Source: Vibrio methylphosphonaticus
GTDB lineage: Bacteria > Pseudomonadota > Gammaproteobacteria > Enterobacterales > Vibrionaceae
Reading direction: 5' to 3'
DNA length: 64,000 nucleotides
Assembly (NCBI RefSeq): GCF_023634655.1
Contig: NZ_JAMKMS010000011.1
Location: 1 to 64,000 of the forward strand
Shown in pieces: positions 41,226 to 50,194 of this stretch; position 1 is the first letter of the stretch; every line of letters starts with the position of its first letter. The position numbers and the translations under genes were made by a program. The notes under the pieces are model-generated. The model saw only the letters and a list, made by a program, of their open reading frames with translations, had not been told where the DNA came from and searched no databases.

Positions 41226-42587
41226 ATGATCAGTGTTTTCGATATCTATAAGATTGGTGTTGGTCCTTCAAGCTCACACACTGTGGGCCCAATGAAAGCA
41301 GGTAAAGAGTTTATTGATGACTTACGTTCAATGGGCAAATTACGTGACATCACCAAAATTACCGTAGATGTATATGGATCACTATCACTGACAGGGAAAG
41401 GTCACCACACAGATATCGCAATTATTATGGGTTTAGCAGGTAACTCACCTGAAAAGGTAGATATCGACTCGATTCCAAATTTTATTGCGCGCGTCGAGGA
41501 AACTGAGCGTCTTCCAGTTGGTATGCACTGCCATACTGTGTCATTTCCGCGCGATGGCGGAATGAACTTCCACTCTTCAAACTTATCGCTTCACGAAAAC
41601 GGCATGCAAATTCATGCTTGGATAGATGACGAAGTAGCGTACTCAAAAACCTACTACTCGATTGGCGGTGGCTTCATTGTCGACGAAGAGCACTTCGGCA
41701 AAGAAGAAACATCTGCAATCAAAGCGCCGTACGAATTTAACACCGCTGAAGAATTGGTGAATCAATGTAAAGAACACGGTTTGTCTATCAGTACCCTTGT
41801 GATGGCCAATGAACACGCTATGTATTCTGATGAAGAAGTTCGCAGCTACTTTGCTAACATTTGGAAAACCATGCGTGAATGTATGGAACGCGGTATGAAT
41901 ACCGAAGGTATTTTGCCTGGTCCATTGCGAGTACCACGCCGCGCATCTGCATTACGTCAGCAGTTAATCACCTCTGAAAAAACAACAACCGATCCAATGG
42001 CAGTTGTAGACTGGGTGAACATGTACGCGTTTGCGGTAAATGAAGAAAATGCAGCGGGTGGTCGTGTCGTAACCGCTCCAACCAATGGCGCTTGTGGCAT
42101 CATCCCAGCGGTATTGGCTTACTACGATAAGTTTATCCAAACCGTGACAGAGAAAGACTACATTCGCTACTTTGCTGCTTCTGGTGCGGTAGGTGGTCTT
42201 TATAAGCAGAACGCTTCTATTTCTGGCGCGGAGGTTGGCTGTCAGGGTGAAGTGGGTGTGGCTTGTTCTATGGCTGCAGCCGGTCTTGCTGAGCTTATGG
42301 GCGGAAGTCCAGAGCAAGTGTGTATGGCGGCAGAAATTGCAATGGAGCACAACCTAGGACTAACTTGTGACCCTGTCGCTGGGCAAGTTCAAGTACCATG
42401 TATTGAGCGTAACGGTATTGCCGCGGTTAAAGCAATTAACTCAACTCGTATGGCACTTCGTCGCGCCTCGGCGCCACGCGTGTCTCTAGATAAAGTCATT
42501 GAGACAATGCTTGAAACCGGTAAAGACATGAACGCTAAGTACCGTGAAACCTCCCAAGGCGGACTTGCTATCAAGGTTGTGTGCTAA
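41226..42587 (+). CDS. L-serine ammonia-lyase (single-chain), paralog 2
   Basis: Second Fe-S serine dehydratase in the window, 453 residues, starting [19 protein letters not shown]. Cluster Cys residues are in [11 protein letters not shown] and [13 protein letters not shown], and the motif [14 protein letters not shown] is present. It follows the serine transporter gene on the same strand, so uptake and degradation of serine are coordinated. It is clearly homologous to the copy at 22883-24253 along its whole length, but with many substitutions and a different C-terminus. By context it is the SdaB-like copy; no symbol is given because orthology was not tested. Confidence 0.94.
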   Translation: MISVFDIYKIGVGPSSSHTVGPMKAGKEFIDDLRSMGKLRDITKITVDVYGSLSLTGKGHHTDIAIIMGLAGNSPEKVDIDSIPNFIARVEETERLPVGMHCHTVSFPRDGGMNFHSSNLSLHENGMQIHAWIDDEVAYSKTYYSIGGGFIVDEEHFGKEETSAIKAPYEFNTAEELVNQCKEHGLSISTLVMANEHAMYSDEEVRSYFANIWKTMRECMERGMNTEGILPGPLRVPRRASALRQQLITSEKTTTDPMAVVDWVNMYAFAVNEENAAGGRVVTAPTNGACGIIPAVLAYYDKFIQTVTEKDYIRYFAASGAVGGLYKQNASISGAEVGCQGEVGVACSMAAAGLAELMGGSPEQVCMAAEIAMEHNLGLTCDPVAGQVQVPCIERNGIAAVKAINSTRMALRRASAPRVSLDKVIETMLETGKDMNAKYRETSQGGLAIKVVC

Positions 42588-42656
42588 ACCAAGCGAACAA
42601 GTGCTCAAGACCCCTAAATGTTTGAGCGCTTGAGCGCCTAAGCTACTCAAACAAAA

Positions 42657-42684
42657 AAACCGAAGCATCCGCTTCGGTTTTTTT
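42657..42684. terminator. bidirectional terminator between the serine dehydratase gene and queD
   Basis: Ten-bp stem AAACCGAAGC / GCTTCGGTTT, ATCC loop, A-run before and T-run after. Confidence 0.92.
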
Positions 42685-42732
42685 ATTCGCTTTATAACAG
42701 CTCAATACTTTTCGTCTTCAAAAAGCGTGTGG

Positions 42733-43095
42733 CTACTCGCCGATATAAATACAGCCAGCCGTGCACGTCTCTTTAATTTCTACTTTGCTTAGCAATGGCA
42801 AGCTTGGCTTCAGTTGTTGCCAAATCCACTTTGCTAGCACTTCACTTGTAGGGTTTTCTAACCCTTCAATGTCGTTCAAATAGTAGTGATCCAGGCGATT
42901 ATAAATTGGCTTGAATGCCGCTTTTATTTCAGAAAAATCAATCACCCAGCCAGTGTGTGGATCCACTTCACCTTCAACATAGAGACGCACCAAAAAAGAG
43001 TGTCCATGTAAACGTCCGCACTTATGCCCTTCTGGCACATGTGGAAGATGATGAGCAGCTTCAAACATGAACTCTTTATACAACTCAGTTTTCAT
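42733..43095 (-). CDS. queD: 6-carboxy-5,6,7,8-tetrahydropterin synthase
   Basis: Converts dihydroneopterin triphosphate to 6-carboxytetrahydropterin, the first committed step to the tRNA base queuosine. The 120-residue protein starts MKTELYKEF at ATG 43095; the upstream extension in frame is not conserved. Zinc ligands are His in FEAAHHLP and the HGHSF motif (LHGHSFLV); the catalytic Cys lies in [10 protein letters not shown]. The C-terminal segment [13 protein letters not shown] matches the family. No other queuosine genes are nearby, as is usual. Confidence 0.94.
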   Translation of the reverse strand: MKTELYKEFMFEAAHHLPHVPEGHKCGRLHGHSFLVRLYVEGEVDPHTGWVIDFSEIKAAFKPIYNRLDHYYLNDIEGLENPTSEVLAKWIWQQLKPSLPLLSKVEIKETCTAGCIYIGE

Positions 43096-43154
43096 AGGGT
43101 ATCTCTGGTAAAAAATGACACGCAATCCTACTGAAAACCGAGTCGTATCTCAAG

Positions 43155-44288
43155 CTATACAGTAAAGAATACGTTTGAGAAAAATCCAATGGTGATAAAA
43201 GTTGAAACCGCTGAGCACACAAGTAGCATCGGCATTCTTGCTGCTGGATAGCGCTCAAGCAGAATAAATATTGCTAAGTAAGTAGGATAAAGCCCAAATA
43301 AGTATCTTGGCATAGCGTTCACGCCGGATGACAGAGGAATCAGCAAGTTGATCAACATAAATGTCGCTTCAGCATAGCGTTTATTGTAAAACAAATAGCC
43401 ATTCAACATTAATCCCAATACCGATACCACCACTAAATAGCTTTTTGCTCCACCCGTTTCTATGCCATACATGAGCCACTCAAGAGGGTGACTAAACACT
43501 CTTCCCCAAGCGATTTGAATGTGACCAAACGCTAATGCATCGCCCATATGAAAATGAAGAAAAACCATATAGCCAAAGAATCCCAATGGGATTAGCCATA
43601 TTGCCGTGAGAACCGATAGTGCATTGTTTTTCAACCGAACAAAGTTAGAGACTCCGTACGCCTGTATACCAAATATTAGAACGGAGAAAACCAGCATAAC
43701 GCCTAAATTACGAGTAATAGCCGCCACTAAGCCAAGCAGGCCAACAAGCCACCAATTCTTGCGATAACACGCAATAAAAACACCACTTATAAGTGCGATA
43801 TATAGAGGCTCGGAATATCCTGATAACGCATAAACCGTATAGGGTGAAAAGCACATAAACCAAATAGCAATATCTTGGATGTCGTTGCTAAATGATTGTT
43901 GCTTTAGAGCCATCACAAACACGACAACGCTAAGGATAAAAGTAAGATTAGAGACCACTATTAAGGCTAGGTTGGTATCACCAACGAAAATTGACATCCA
44001 CTTACCTAAATAAGGAGACACTGGCATAAACGCCCAATTCGCCGCATTGCCGTTTTTCATATAAGTGGGAATCAACGCATACCCATCATCTGCAATTCGT
44101 TGGAACCACATGCAGTCAAAACGACAAATTTGCTGCCAAAGATCCATGTTGACCACTGATTCTGGGTTATAGGCGTAGGTACCCGCTAGCCCTAAACTGT
44201 AAAACACCGTCCTGCTGACAATAACAGCGAGAAAAATGGTAAACCATTGTTGCTTAGAGAGGGTAAGAGAAGGTTGTACATGCTGCAT
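43155..44288 (-). CDS. PIG-V-like membrane glycosyltransferase
   Basis: Multi-pass membrane protein of 377 residues with about ten helices. Resembles PIG-V/GT-C-fold mannosyltransferases, which use lipid-linked sugars: conserved acidic segment RFDCMWFQRIADDGY (about 56-70) in the first extracytoplasmic loop, then WAFMPVSPYLG and ALSGYSEPLY. It is the last gene of a three-gene operon, 4 bases after a GtrB-like glycosyltransferase that would supply the polyprenyl-phosphate sugar donor. The acceptor is unknown. The family call is moderate; GT-C membership is more secure than sugar specificity. Confidence 0.78.
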   Translation of the reverse strand: MQHVQPSLTLSKQQWFTIFLAVIVSRTVFYSLGLAGTYAYNPESVVNMDLWQQICRFDCMWFQRIADDGYALIPTYMKNGNAANWAFMPVSPYLGKWMSIFVGDTNLALIVVSNLTFILSVVVFVMALKQQSFSNDIQDIAIWFMCFSPYTVYALSGYSEPLYIALISGVFIACYRKNWWLVGLLGLVAAITRNLGVMLVFSVLIFGIQAYGVSNFVRLKNNALSVLTAIWLIPLGFFGYMVFLHFHMGDALAFGHIQIAWGRVFSHPLEWLMYGIETGGAKSYLVVVSVLGLMLNGYLFYNKRYAEATFMLINLLIPLSSGVNAMPRYLFGLYPTYLAIFILLERYPAARMPMLLVCSAVSTFITIGFFSNVFFTV

Positions 44289-44292
44289 TCGA

Positions 44293-45309
44293 TTAACTCG
44301 CCTTTTTAGCTAGATAGTTAGTCAGCTCTAGATCAACGTCTTTCGTACCGTTTTCATCTCCATAACGACCATACACCCCTTCTACCAAATAGATGGGACG
44401 TTGCTTAAGTTCTCGGTACATGCGGCTAATATAGCCACCAATAATGCCCAGAGAAATAAGTTGAATCCCACCAAGAAAAAGAACGACGCTAATCGTAGAT
44501 GCATAGCCCGGTGTTTTGACATCAAAAAACGTGGCGCCAATAACAATTTTCAACATAAAGATGAAAGCGAGACAAGAAATTGCGCACCCCACAAACCCCC
44601 AAATTCTCAACGGCCAAGCGGTAAAACTGAAGATACCATCGACGGCAAAATTCCAAAGCTTCCAGTAGTTAAATTTGGTCTCACCACTATGCCGCTCCGG
44701 ACGATGAAATTGGACACCAGTAGAACGAAAGGCCGACCATGCCATTAAACCTTTCATAAACCGATTGCGTTCCGGCAGTTGGCGTAATGCATCTATCACG
44801 ACCCTATCGATTAAACGAAAGTCCCCCGCATTTTCTGGAATTTTCGTGTCTGACGTTATCCAGTTAAAGAATCGATAAAACCCGCCCGCCGTCAGGCGCT
44901 TAAACCATGAATCTTTGGAACGGTCGACTCTGACGCCATAAATCGTATCCCACTGTTTCGTTTTCCATAACTCGACAAACTCTAGGATCACTTCCGGTGG
45001 ATCTTGTAAATCAACATCCATAATTACGCAGGCGTCACCCTCTACGTAAGCAAGGCCTGCGGTCATTGCCGCTTCTTTGCCAAAGTTTCGAGCGAGATTG
45101 ACCAAACTGACCTGTGAATCCGAGGCCATGACCGACTCAATGATCAGCTTAGTGTTATCGCCGCTTCCATCGTTGACAAAAACAACATCAAGGTTTGCTT
45201 TGATGGGTTTTAGCGCCGTGTATAGTGCATGCATGAATGGTTTAATGGATGCTTCTTCGTTATAAACGGGAATCAGTATTGATAAAGTAAAGTTGTTGTT
45301 GCATGTCAT
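44293..45309 (-). CDS. GtrB-like polyprenyl-phosphate glycosyltransferase (GT2)
   Basis: Transfers a sugar from a nucleotide donor to undecaprenyl phosphate on the cytoplasmic face. It has 338 residues. The GT2 domain starts LSILIPVYNEEASIKPF, with VFVNDGSGDNT and the metal-binding D-x-D in IMDVDLQDPP, then GDFRLIDR and the family motif ERHSGETKFNYWKLWNFAVDGIFSFT. Two C-terminal membrane helices (about 235-260 and 270-295) anchor it. Its start overlaps the stop of the upstream gene (ATGA), and the membrane transferase follows after 4 bases. Such pairs glucosylate or otherwise decorate surface glycans; no flippase gene is included here. Confidence 0.92.
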   Translation of the reverse strand: MTCNNNFTLSILIPVYNEEASIKPFMHALYTALKPIKANLDVVFVNDGSGDNTKLIIESVMASDSQVSLVNLARNFGKEAAMTAGLAYVEGDACVIMDVDLQDPPEVILEFVELWKTKQWDTIYGVRVDRSKDSWFKRLTAGGFYRFFNWITSDTKIPENAGDFRLIDRVVIDALRQLPERNRFMKGLMAWSAFRSTGVQFHRPERHSGETKFNYWKLWNFAVDGIFSFTAWPLRIWGFVGCAISCLAFIFMLKIVIGATFFDVKTPGYASTISVVLFLGGIQLISLGIIGGYISRMYRELKQRPIYLVEGVYGRYGDENGTKDVDLELTNYLAKKAS

Positions 45310-45905
45310 GAGGTCAATTCCTGAATAGAGATCTGCTTAACCGTTAAGCTCGCGGGGGTTTCAATTTGCCAATGTTGGAGCGGGAGACGTTGATCAATAG
45401 CCTCGACCGGAATAATTGCTTCTATCGCTTCTATTTCTAACGGCAATAATTTGATTTTGTTACCATCACCCAGCGTCAGATAGACGGGCTCAGTAATTGA
45501 TTTTGACAATAACAGTTGAATCTTTACCGGGTGTTTAGGGAACTCGGCAAAATTAAAGAATAACCCACCTGAATGCAGCATGACTCTGCCTTCTTTAGTC
45601 GCTTCCTTTGCCCACCCAGTGCGACTCAAATACGGGGTTTTGTCACTGGTAACGATCACGCCTGCCTTCGGGAAAAGCATGTCTGTGTTTGTTTTCGCCC
45701 AATATTGGGTTTTCTTGTCTATATAATAAGTTTGATAAGCCAACGAGACATTAGGGTGTGCGGCAAGGTAAAGCGTCCATATATAAAAAGACGACAAGCA
45801 AATTAACAACACAAACATCAACGGACGACTAAAACGCGCATTTGACGTCTGTTTTGCATCCACTCTTTGTAATTCAATAGGTTGGGAAGGCATAAGCACA
45901 TACAT
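45306..45905 (-). CDS. single-pass membrane protein of a glycan operon
   Basis: Function not recognised. It has 199 residues: a short cytoplasmic tail, one membrane helix (FSRPLMFVLLICLSSFYIWTLYLAA, about 25-49), and a periplasmic domain of about 150 residues, probably beta-rich. ATG 45905 is used; ATG 45893 (MPSQPIELQ) is equally possible, as neither has a clear ribosome-binding site. Stop overlaps the GtrB-like start, so it is the first gene of the operon. It could be the accessory or acceptor-recognition subunit for the two glycosyltransferases. Confidence 0.78.
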   Translation of the reverse strand: MYVLMPSQPIELQRVDAKQTSNARFSRPLMFVLLICLSSFYIWTLYLAAHPNVSLAYQTYYIDKKTQYWAKTNTDMLFPKAGVIVTSDKTPYLSRTGWAKEATKEGRVMLHSGGLFFNFAEFPKHPVKIQLLLSKSITEPVYLTLGDGNKIKLLPLEIEAIEAIIPVEAIDQRLPLQHWQIETPASLTVKQISIQELTS

Positions 45906-46215
45906 TTAGTTACATATGGTACTTGTTTTACGCCTGTCCCCTTGCCCGCCTGTCAGCACGCCGTCAGAAACTAATTAAGATTAGATGAATGCCGAATGTC
46001 GCATTGTGACTCATCTGAACTGCGAATGTTTGTTTTCACTTCCCTATCCGCAGGACCACACGCTTTCTCTATAAATAGCGCCAATTCTCATAAATATTAA
46101 TCCTTTCAATAAAAACCATGAACTTTGCGAGGTTTTATAGAAATTCGACTTTTCCAATCCATTGAAATTAACTTACTATTCACGCTGTCAGCCCAACTTT
46201 TTAACAAAAATAATT
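45906..46215. other. divergent spacer, glycan operon / chemoreceptor
   Basis: 310 bases. Holds a near-dyad CTAATTAAGATTAG around 45970 and AT-rich sequence before the chemoreceptor start. No promoter or repeat could be called with confidence. Confidence 0.4.
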
Positions 46216-47835
46216 ATGCGACTTACTATAACGAATAAACTACTTATCGCGCTTATCTTGGTATTTGGTATCGTTGTGATCACCTCAACAACATACCAAT
46301 ATAATCAACAACGTGAGCTCATCTACTCCGTACTCGGTGAACAGCTCCATGACAAGGCGGGTAACTATTTCGACAGCCTTAATATGATGATGATCACTGG
46401 CACCATGGCGCAAAAAGAAACACTAAGAAATAAGGCGCTAGCGCAAGAGAATATAGAAACAGTAAGGGTCCTACGTGGCGACGCGGTCAGTAAGCTCTAT
46501 GGTGCGGGTTTAGCCAACCAAGTCCCTATTGATGATATCGATCAGCGCGCGTTACTGGGAGAAACCGTATTAGAGCCCTTTAAAGCAGAATGGGGGACAG
46601 GACTCGTCGTTGCCCTTCCAATGAAAGCCAGTGCAGACTATCGCGGCACCAATTGTCTTTCCTGTCACATGACACAAGAAGGGGAAGTGCTTGGCGCTAT
46701 CCGAATTGAGTACAATTTAAACCAAATAAATACCTTAGTTAATAAGCGCACGGCAATCGCTGTCGGCATCATGGCGGCCATCGCCTTTCTCGGTTACTTG
46801 TGCACCATTTTTATTGCTCGTAGATTCATTGTCGCACCGGTTCAAACGACATCTCGATTTATGAACCGAGTCAGTGGCAGTAAAGATCTCTCGGTACGCC
46901 TATCTCAAGACCAAAATGACGAAGTTGGCGATCTGACTCACGATATAAACACTTTTTTAGATACAGTATCCGAGAGCTTGAATAAAGTGCAATCAACGGC
47001 AAAGACTGTCAGCGTCAATGCTGACAAGTTGACAGAAATTGCCCAAAACAATGAGACCACCGCTAAAAGGCAGCTCAACGAAACGGCAGCCGTTGAAAGC
47101 AGCATGCAAATATTAAAAAATCAGCAAAGTACCGTAAGTGAAGCAACAGAGCGTGCTTCGGAACTCATGCAGCAAACTTGCGAGCTCACCAAAGTGAGTA
47201 GCGAAGAAGCACAAAACGCCAGCGCGGATATCGAATCTTTGGTTCAAGACATCGGTCAAGTCTCCACTCATATCTCTGAGCTTAATGAACAAACCGAACA
47301 AGTCTCCGCGATATTATCGACGATTAAAGGGATTGCTGACCAAACAAACCTGCTTGCTTTAAACGCGGCTATCGAAGCGGCAAGAGCGGGTGAACAGGGT
47401 CGTGGTTTTGCCGTCGTCGCCGATGAAGTCCGCTCACTCGCAAACCGAACCACTGAAGCCACCAACGACATAGAAACGATCATTGCCCAATTCCAACAAG
47501 GCAGTAGCTTTTCTGTGCAAGCCGTCAACAAAGTCTCGAGAACAGCCCATCAACGTGCGGATGAGGTACAAGCCTTAGCCAGTAAGATGCAAACCGTTGT
47601 CGAGCAAATCGAATCGACGACGAACATTGCCAATCAGGTTCAAACTCAGATACAAGCTAACCGTCAAACTAGTGTGAGTGTTGGACAAAAGACCGCCGTC
47701 ATCACTGAACACGCCAACGAAACCTCTGGAGCCGCGACACAAACTCATCAAATCAGCATGGATTTGCAACAACTTTCTCATCAATTGGAGACATTACTTA
47801 ATCAATTTGTATTGAATAGCCACAATAAAGGCTGA
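46216..47835 (+). CDS. methyl-accepting chemotaxis protein with a periplasmic CXXCH heme-c motif
   Basis: Transmembrane chemoreceptor of 539 residues from ATG 46216 (the frame begins at 46162). First membrane helix about 8-28; a periplasmic sensor of about 150 residues contains TNCLSCHMT, a CXXCH heme-c attachment motif (C147, C150, H151), followed by GAIRIEY; second helix about 180-202; HAMP; then the signalling domain with the hairpin-tip core [35 protein letters not shown]. Covalent heme in the sensor, as described for some Geobacter chemoreceptors, points to sensing of redox, oxygen or NO. No C-terminal CheR-tethering pentapeptide. The 3' end with its stop codon is tandemly duplicated (47821-47860). 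Confidence 0.9.
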   Translation: MRLTITNKLLIALILVFGIVVITSTTYQYNQQRELIYSVLGEQLHDKAGNYFDSLNMMMITGTMAQKETLRNKALAQENIETVRVLRGDAVSKLYGAGLANQVPIDDIDQRALLGETVLEPFKAEWGTGLVVALPMKASADYRGTNCLSCHMTQEGEVLGAIRIEYNLNQINTLVNKRTAIAVGIMAAIAFLGYLCTIFIARRFIVAPVQTTSRFMNRVSGSKDLSVRLSQDQNDEVGDLTHDINTFLDTVSESLNKVQSTAKTVSVNADKLTEIAQNNETTAKRQLNETAAVESSMQILKNQQSTVSEATERASELMQQTCELTKVSSEEAQNASADIESLVQDIGQVSTHISELNEQTEQVSAILSTIKGIADQTNLLALNAAIEAARAGEQGRGFAVVADEVRSLANRTTEATNDIETIIAQFQQGSSFSVQAVNKVSRTAHQRADEVQALASKMQTVVEQIESTTNIANQVQTQIQANRQTSVSVGQKTAVITEHANETSGAATQTHQISMDLQQLSHQLETLLNQFVLNSHNKG

Positions 47836-47860
47836 TTAACCACAATAAAGGTTGAACCAT
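47821..47860. repeat. 20-bp tandem duplication at the chemoreceptor 3' end
   Basis: CACAATAAAGG-[CT]-TGA is repeated with a 20-base period (47821 and 47841). The first copy holds the last codons and stop; the second is in the asnS leader region. Confidence 0.85.
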
Positions 47861-47879
47861 GAAAATTGACAGGTAATAT
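47852..47879 (+). promoter_or_regulatory. candidate asnS promoter
   Basis: TTGAAC (47852-47857), 16-base spacer, TAATAT (47874-47879). Transcription from here would start near 47886 and include the whole leader structure. An alternative -10, TATACT at 47899-47904, would start inside the first stem. Confidence 0.4.
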
Positions 47880-47904
47880 ATCCGTTTGAAAAGAAATTTA
47901 TACT

Positions 47905-47975
47905 CCACTCAATGTCGCGCTTATATTTTAAGCAACACACACTTATTTTAACGAATAAGCATTGAGTGGTTTTTT
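47905..47975 (+). promoter_or_regulatory. asnS leader: branched terminator-like structure (putative attenuator)
   Basis: Perfect 10-bp outer stem CCACTCAATG (47905-47914) / CATTGAGTGG (47960-47969), directly followed by six T. Inside are two perfect hairpins: GCTTA-TATTT-TAAGC (47919-47933) and CTTATT-TTAACG-AATAAG (47942-47959). The asnS start is 25 bases after the T-run, leaving no room for a promoter, so asnS transcripts must pass this terminator. A 17-codon frame (ATG 47912 to TGA 47965) runs through the structure with one Asn codon (47954-47956) two codons before its last sense codon; it lacks a Shine-Dalgarno. It might also serve as the terminator of the upstream chemoreceptor gene. Confidence 0.65.
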
Positions 47976-47999
47976 ACCTCCATGGAGAAGATGAATAAC

Positions 48000-49400
48000 A
48001 TGACTTACGCGCCTGTAACAGACGTACTCGGCGGCAAGCTTGCGGTAGACAGTGAAGTAACTGTTCGCGGCTGGATCCGTTCACGTCGTGATTCCAAAGC
48101 TGGAATCTCTTTCCTTGCCATTTACGACGGCTCTTGTTTCGACCCGATTCAGGCCGTGGTCCCTAATAATCTTAATAATTACGACGACGAAGTACTTAAG
48201 CTCACCACTGGCTGCTCTGTTGAAGTAACAGGTAAGATTGTTGAATCTCCTGCGAAAGGTCAAGATTTCGAACTGGCAGCGACTGACGTTAAAGTAGTAG
48301 GCTGGGTAGAAGACGCAGAAACGTACCCAATGGCTAAGACTCGTCACTCTATTGAGTACCTTCGTGAAGTGGCGCACCTTCGCCCACGCACTAACGTAAT
48401 CGGCGCGGTAGCACGTGTACGTAACTGCCTATCTCAAGCGATTCACCGCTTCTACCACGAGCAAGGCTTCTTCTGGACTTCAGCTCCGCTTATCACAGCT
48501 TCTGATGCAGAAGGTGCTGGTGAAATGTTCCGCGTGTCTACACTAGACATGGAAAATTTACCTCGCACTGAAGCCGGCAACGTGGACTTCAATGAAGACT
48601 TCTTCGGGAAAGAGACATTCCTAACGGTATCTGGCCAACTTAATGCTGAAGCTTACGCGTGTGCACTAAGCAAAGTGTACACATTCGGTCCTACGTTCCG
48701 TGCTGAAAACTCAAACACAAGTCGCCACCTAGCCGAGTTCTGGATGGTTGAACCTGAAATTGCTTTTGCAGACCTCGACGACGCAGCAAAACTGGCTGAA
48801 GACATGCTTAAGTACGTGTTTGCCGCTGTTCTTGAAGAGCGCCGCGACGACCTAGAGTTCTTTGCTTCTCGTATCGACAAGCAAGCTATCACTCGTCTAG
48901 AGCAATTCGTTGACGCCGACTTTGCACAAGTTGACTACACTGACGCCATCCAAATCCTACTAGACTCTGGTAAGAAATTTGAGTTTGACGTTGAGTGGGG
49001 TATCGACATGTCTTCTGAGCATGAACGTTACCTAGCTGAAGAGCACTTCAAAGCGCCAGTTATCGTTAAGAACTACCCGAAAGACATTAAAGCTTTCTAC
49101 ATGCGCTTAAACGACGATGGCAAAACAGTAGCAGCAATGGATGTCCTTGCGCCTGGTATCGGCGAAATCATCGGTGGTGCACAACGTGAAGAGCGTCTGG
49201 ATATTCTAGATGAGCGCATGATTGCTATGGGTATCGACCCTGAGCATATGAGCTGGTACCGCGACCTTCGTAAATACGGCACAGTGCCTCACGCTGGCTT
49301 CGGACTTGGATTTGAGCGTCTAGTATCTTATGTAACCGGTATGGGCAACGTTCGCGACGTGATTCCATTCCCACGTACACCTCGCTCAGCTAACTTCTAA
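48000..49400 (+). CDS. asnS: asparaginyl-tRNA synthetase
   Basis: Class IIb synthetase charging tRNA-Asn, 466 residues from ATG 48000 ([15 protein letters not shown], as in the family; the frame begins at 47982). The N-terminal OB-fold anticodon domain (about 15-105) has [19 protein letters not shown]. The catalytic domain contains motif 2 ([24 protein letters not shown]) and motif 3 ([15 protein letters not shown]). [12 protein letters not shown] distinguishes it from aspartyl- and lysyl-tRNA synthetases. The leader forms an attenuator-like structure, suggesting regulation at transcription elongation. A strong terminator follows. Confidence 0.98.
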   Translation: MTYAPVTDVLGGKLAVDSEVTVRGWIRSRRDSKAGISFLAIYDGSCFDPIQAVVPNNLNNYDDEVLKLTTGCSVEVTGKIVESPAKGQDFELAATDVKVVGWVEDAETYPMAKTRHSIEYLREVAHLRPRTNVIGAVARVRNCLSQAIHRFYHEQGFFWTSAPLITASDAEGAGEMFRVSTLDMENLPRTEAGNVDFNEDFFGKETFLTVSGQLNAEAYACALSKVYTFGPTFRAENSNTSRHLAEFWMVEPEIAFADLDDAAKLAEDMLKYVFAAVLEERRDDLEFFASRIDKQAITRLEQFVDADFAQVDYTDAIQILLDSGKKFEFDVEWGIDMSSEHERYLAEEHFKAPVIVKNYPKDIKAFYMRLNDDGKTVAAMDVLAPGIGEIIGGAQREERLDILDERMIAMGIDPEHMSWYRDLRKYGTVPHAGFGLGFERLVSYVTGMGNVRDVIPFPRTPRSANF

Positions 49401-49417
49401 GCGCGTTTACAAATAAT

Positions 49418-49445
49418 AAAAGGTCACCGTTTGGTGACCTTTTTT
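49418..49445 (+). terminator. asnS terminator
   Basis: Stem AGGTCACC / GGTGACCT with GTTT loop, A-run before and T6 after, 20 bases after the stop. Confidence 0.93.
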
Positions 49446-49569
49446 GCCCCTGCTCAGTCAATTCTCTTCCTGTAGATATAGCGGTTTCAACTCACATATC
49501 TGCACCCTTACGTTTCATTTTCAATTCATCATTTTGCTTGGTTTTTTTCTTCGCCAGCACTACATTTAA

Positions 49570-49630
49570 GTCAACGATGCTATATCTGAGTCAACAGCAC
49601 GTATATCTGAATCAACAGCACGGCTGACAT
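49570..49630. repeat. degenerate 20-21 bp tandem repeat, 3 units
   Basis: Units start at 49570, 49590 and 49611, sharing TCAACAGCACG and TATATCTGA. They end just before the ribosome-binding site of the 99-aa gene. Confidence 0.85.
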
Positions 49631-49647
49631 GATAGAAGGTGAAAACT

Positions 49648-49947
49648 ATGAGTAAATTTACCGAATCTGATATTCAATATCGAGGCGAGTCCAATGGTGT
49701 TCATAAATGGGAAGCCAGCAACGGTCAACCTTATTATTGGCACCCTGACTGGCTTCACGTGGCAGAAGATGAAATGGGACTGCACGCCAAAGCGCAGCTA
49801 GATGTTGAGGACACCGCTACCCCATCAAAAACTCACGCCGCTTCGGCTGTAATTAAGCACCTAAATGACTGGGTTGAGTCAAAATTTGCTCAACATCCAG
49901 ATATTGAAACTCAAGCACACGAATCAGAAATAGACCTAAAGAAATAG
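49648..49947 (+). CDS. small hypothetical protein (99 aa)
   Basis: Function not recognised. ATG 49648 is preferred over GTG 49639 because AAGGTG lies at the right distance. The protein is acidic and soluble; the N-terminal half has several aromatic residues (IQYRGESNGVHKWEASNGQPYYWHPDWLH), reminiscent of a small beta sheet, and the C-terminal half is a charged helix (AVIKHLNDWVESKFAQHPDI). It lies between asnS and the aminotransferase gene, preceded by tandem repeats and followed by a 23-base palindrome. Codon use is like that of neighbouring genes. Confidence 0.75.
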   Translation: MSKFTESDIQYRGESNGVHKWEASNGQPYYWHPDWLHVAEDEMGLHAKAQLDVEDTATPSKTHAASAVIKHLNDWVESKFAQHPDIETQAHESEIDLKK

Positions 49948-49961
49948 CGAGATCATTGATT

Positions 49962-49984
49962 CCAAACGCCAAATTGGCGTTTGG
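49962..49984. other. 23-base near-perfect palindrome after the 99-aa gene
   Basis: Arms CCAAACGCCAA / TTGGCGTTTGG, 11 bp each with a single central base. It will form a stable hairpin in RNA, but no T-tract follows, so it may be a Rho-dependent 3' end or a binding site. Confidence 0.6.
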
Positions 49985-50194
49985 AAGTCCATTATCACTC
50001 GCGAGACCAACAATCGTTTCCGCTTATAAATTACAAAAAGAACGAATTAGCGCCCTTTTCTGCTCCAAATCAAACTAATTTTCTGTTTTCTTCTTTAATC
50101 TGGTTGTCACGTATGGCCTACAAAGGTATAAATAGGCTGTTATCGTCACAAAATATGTTCACATTTGCCCCTTCAATTAACATGGATGAAGATT

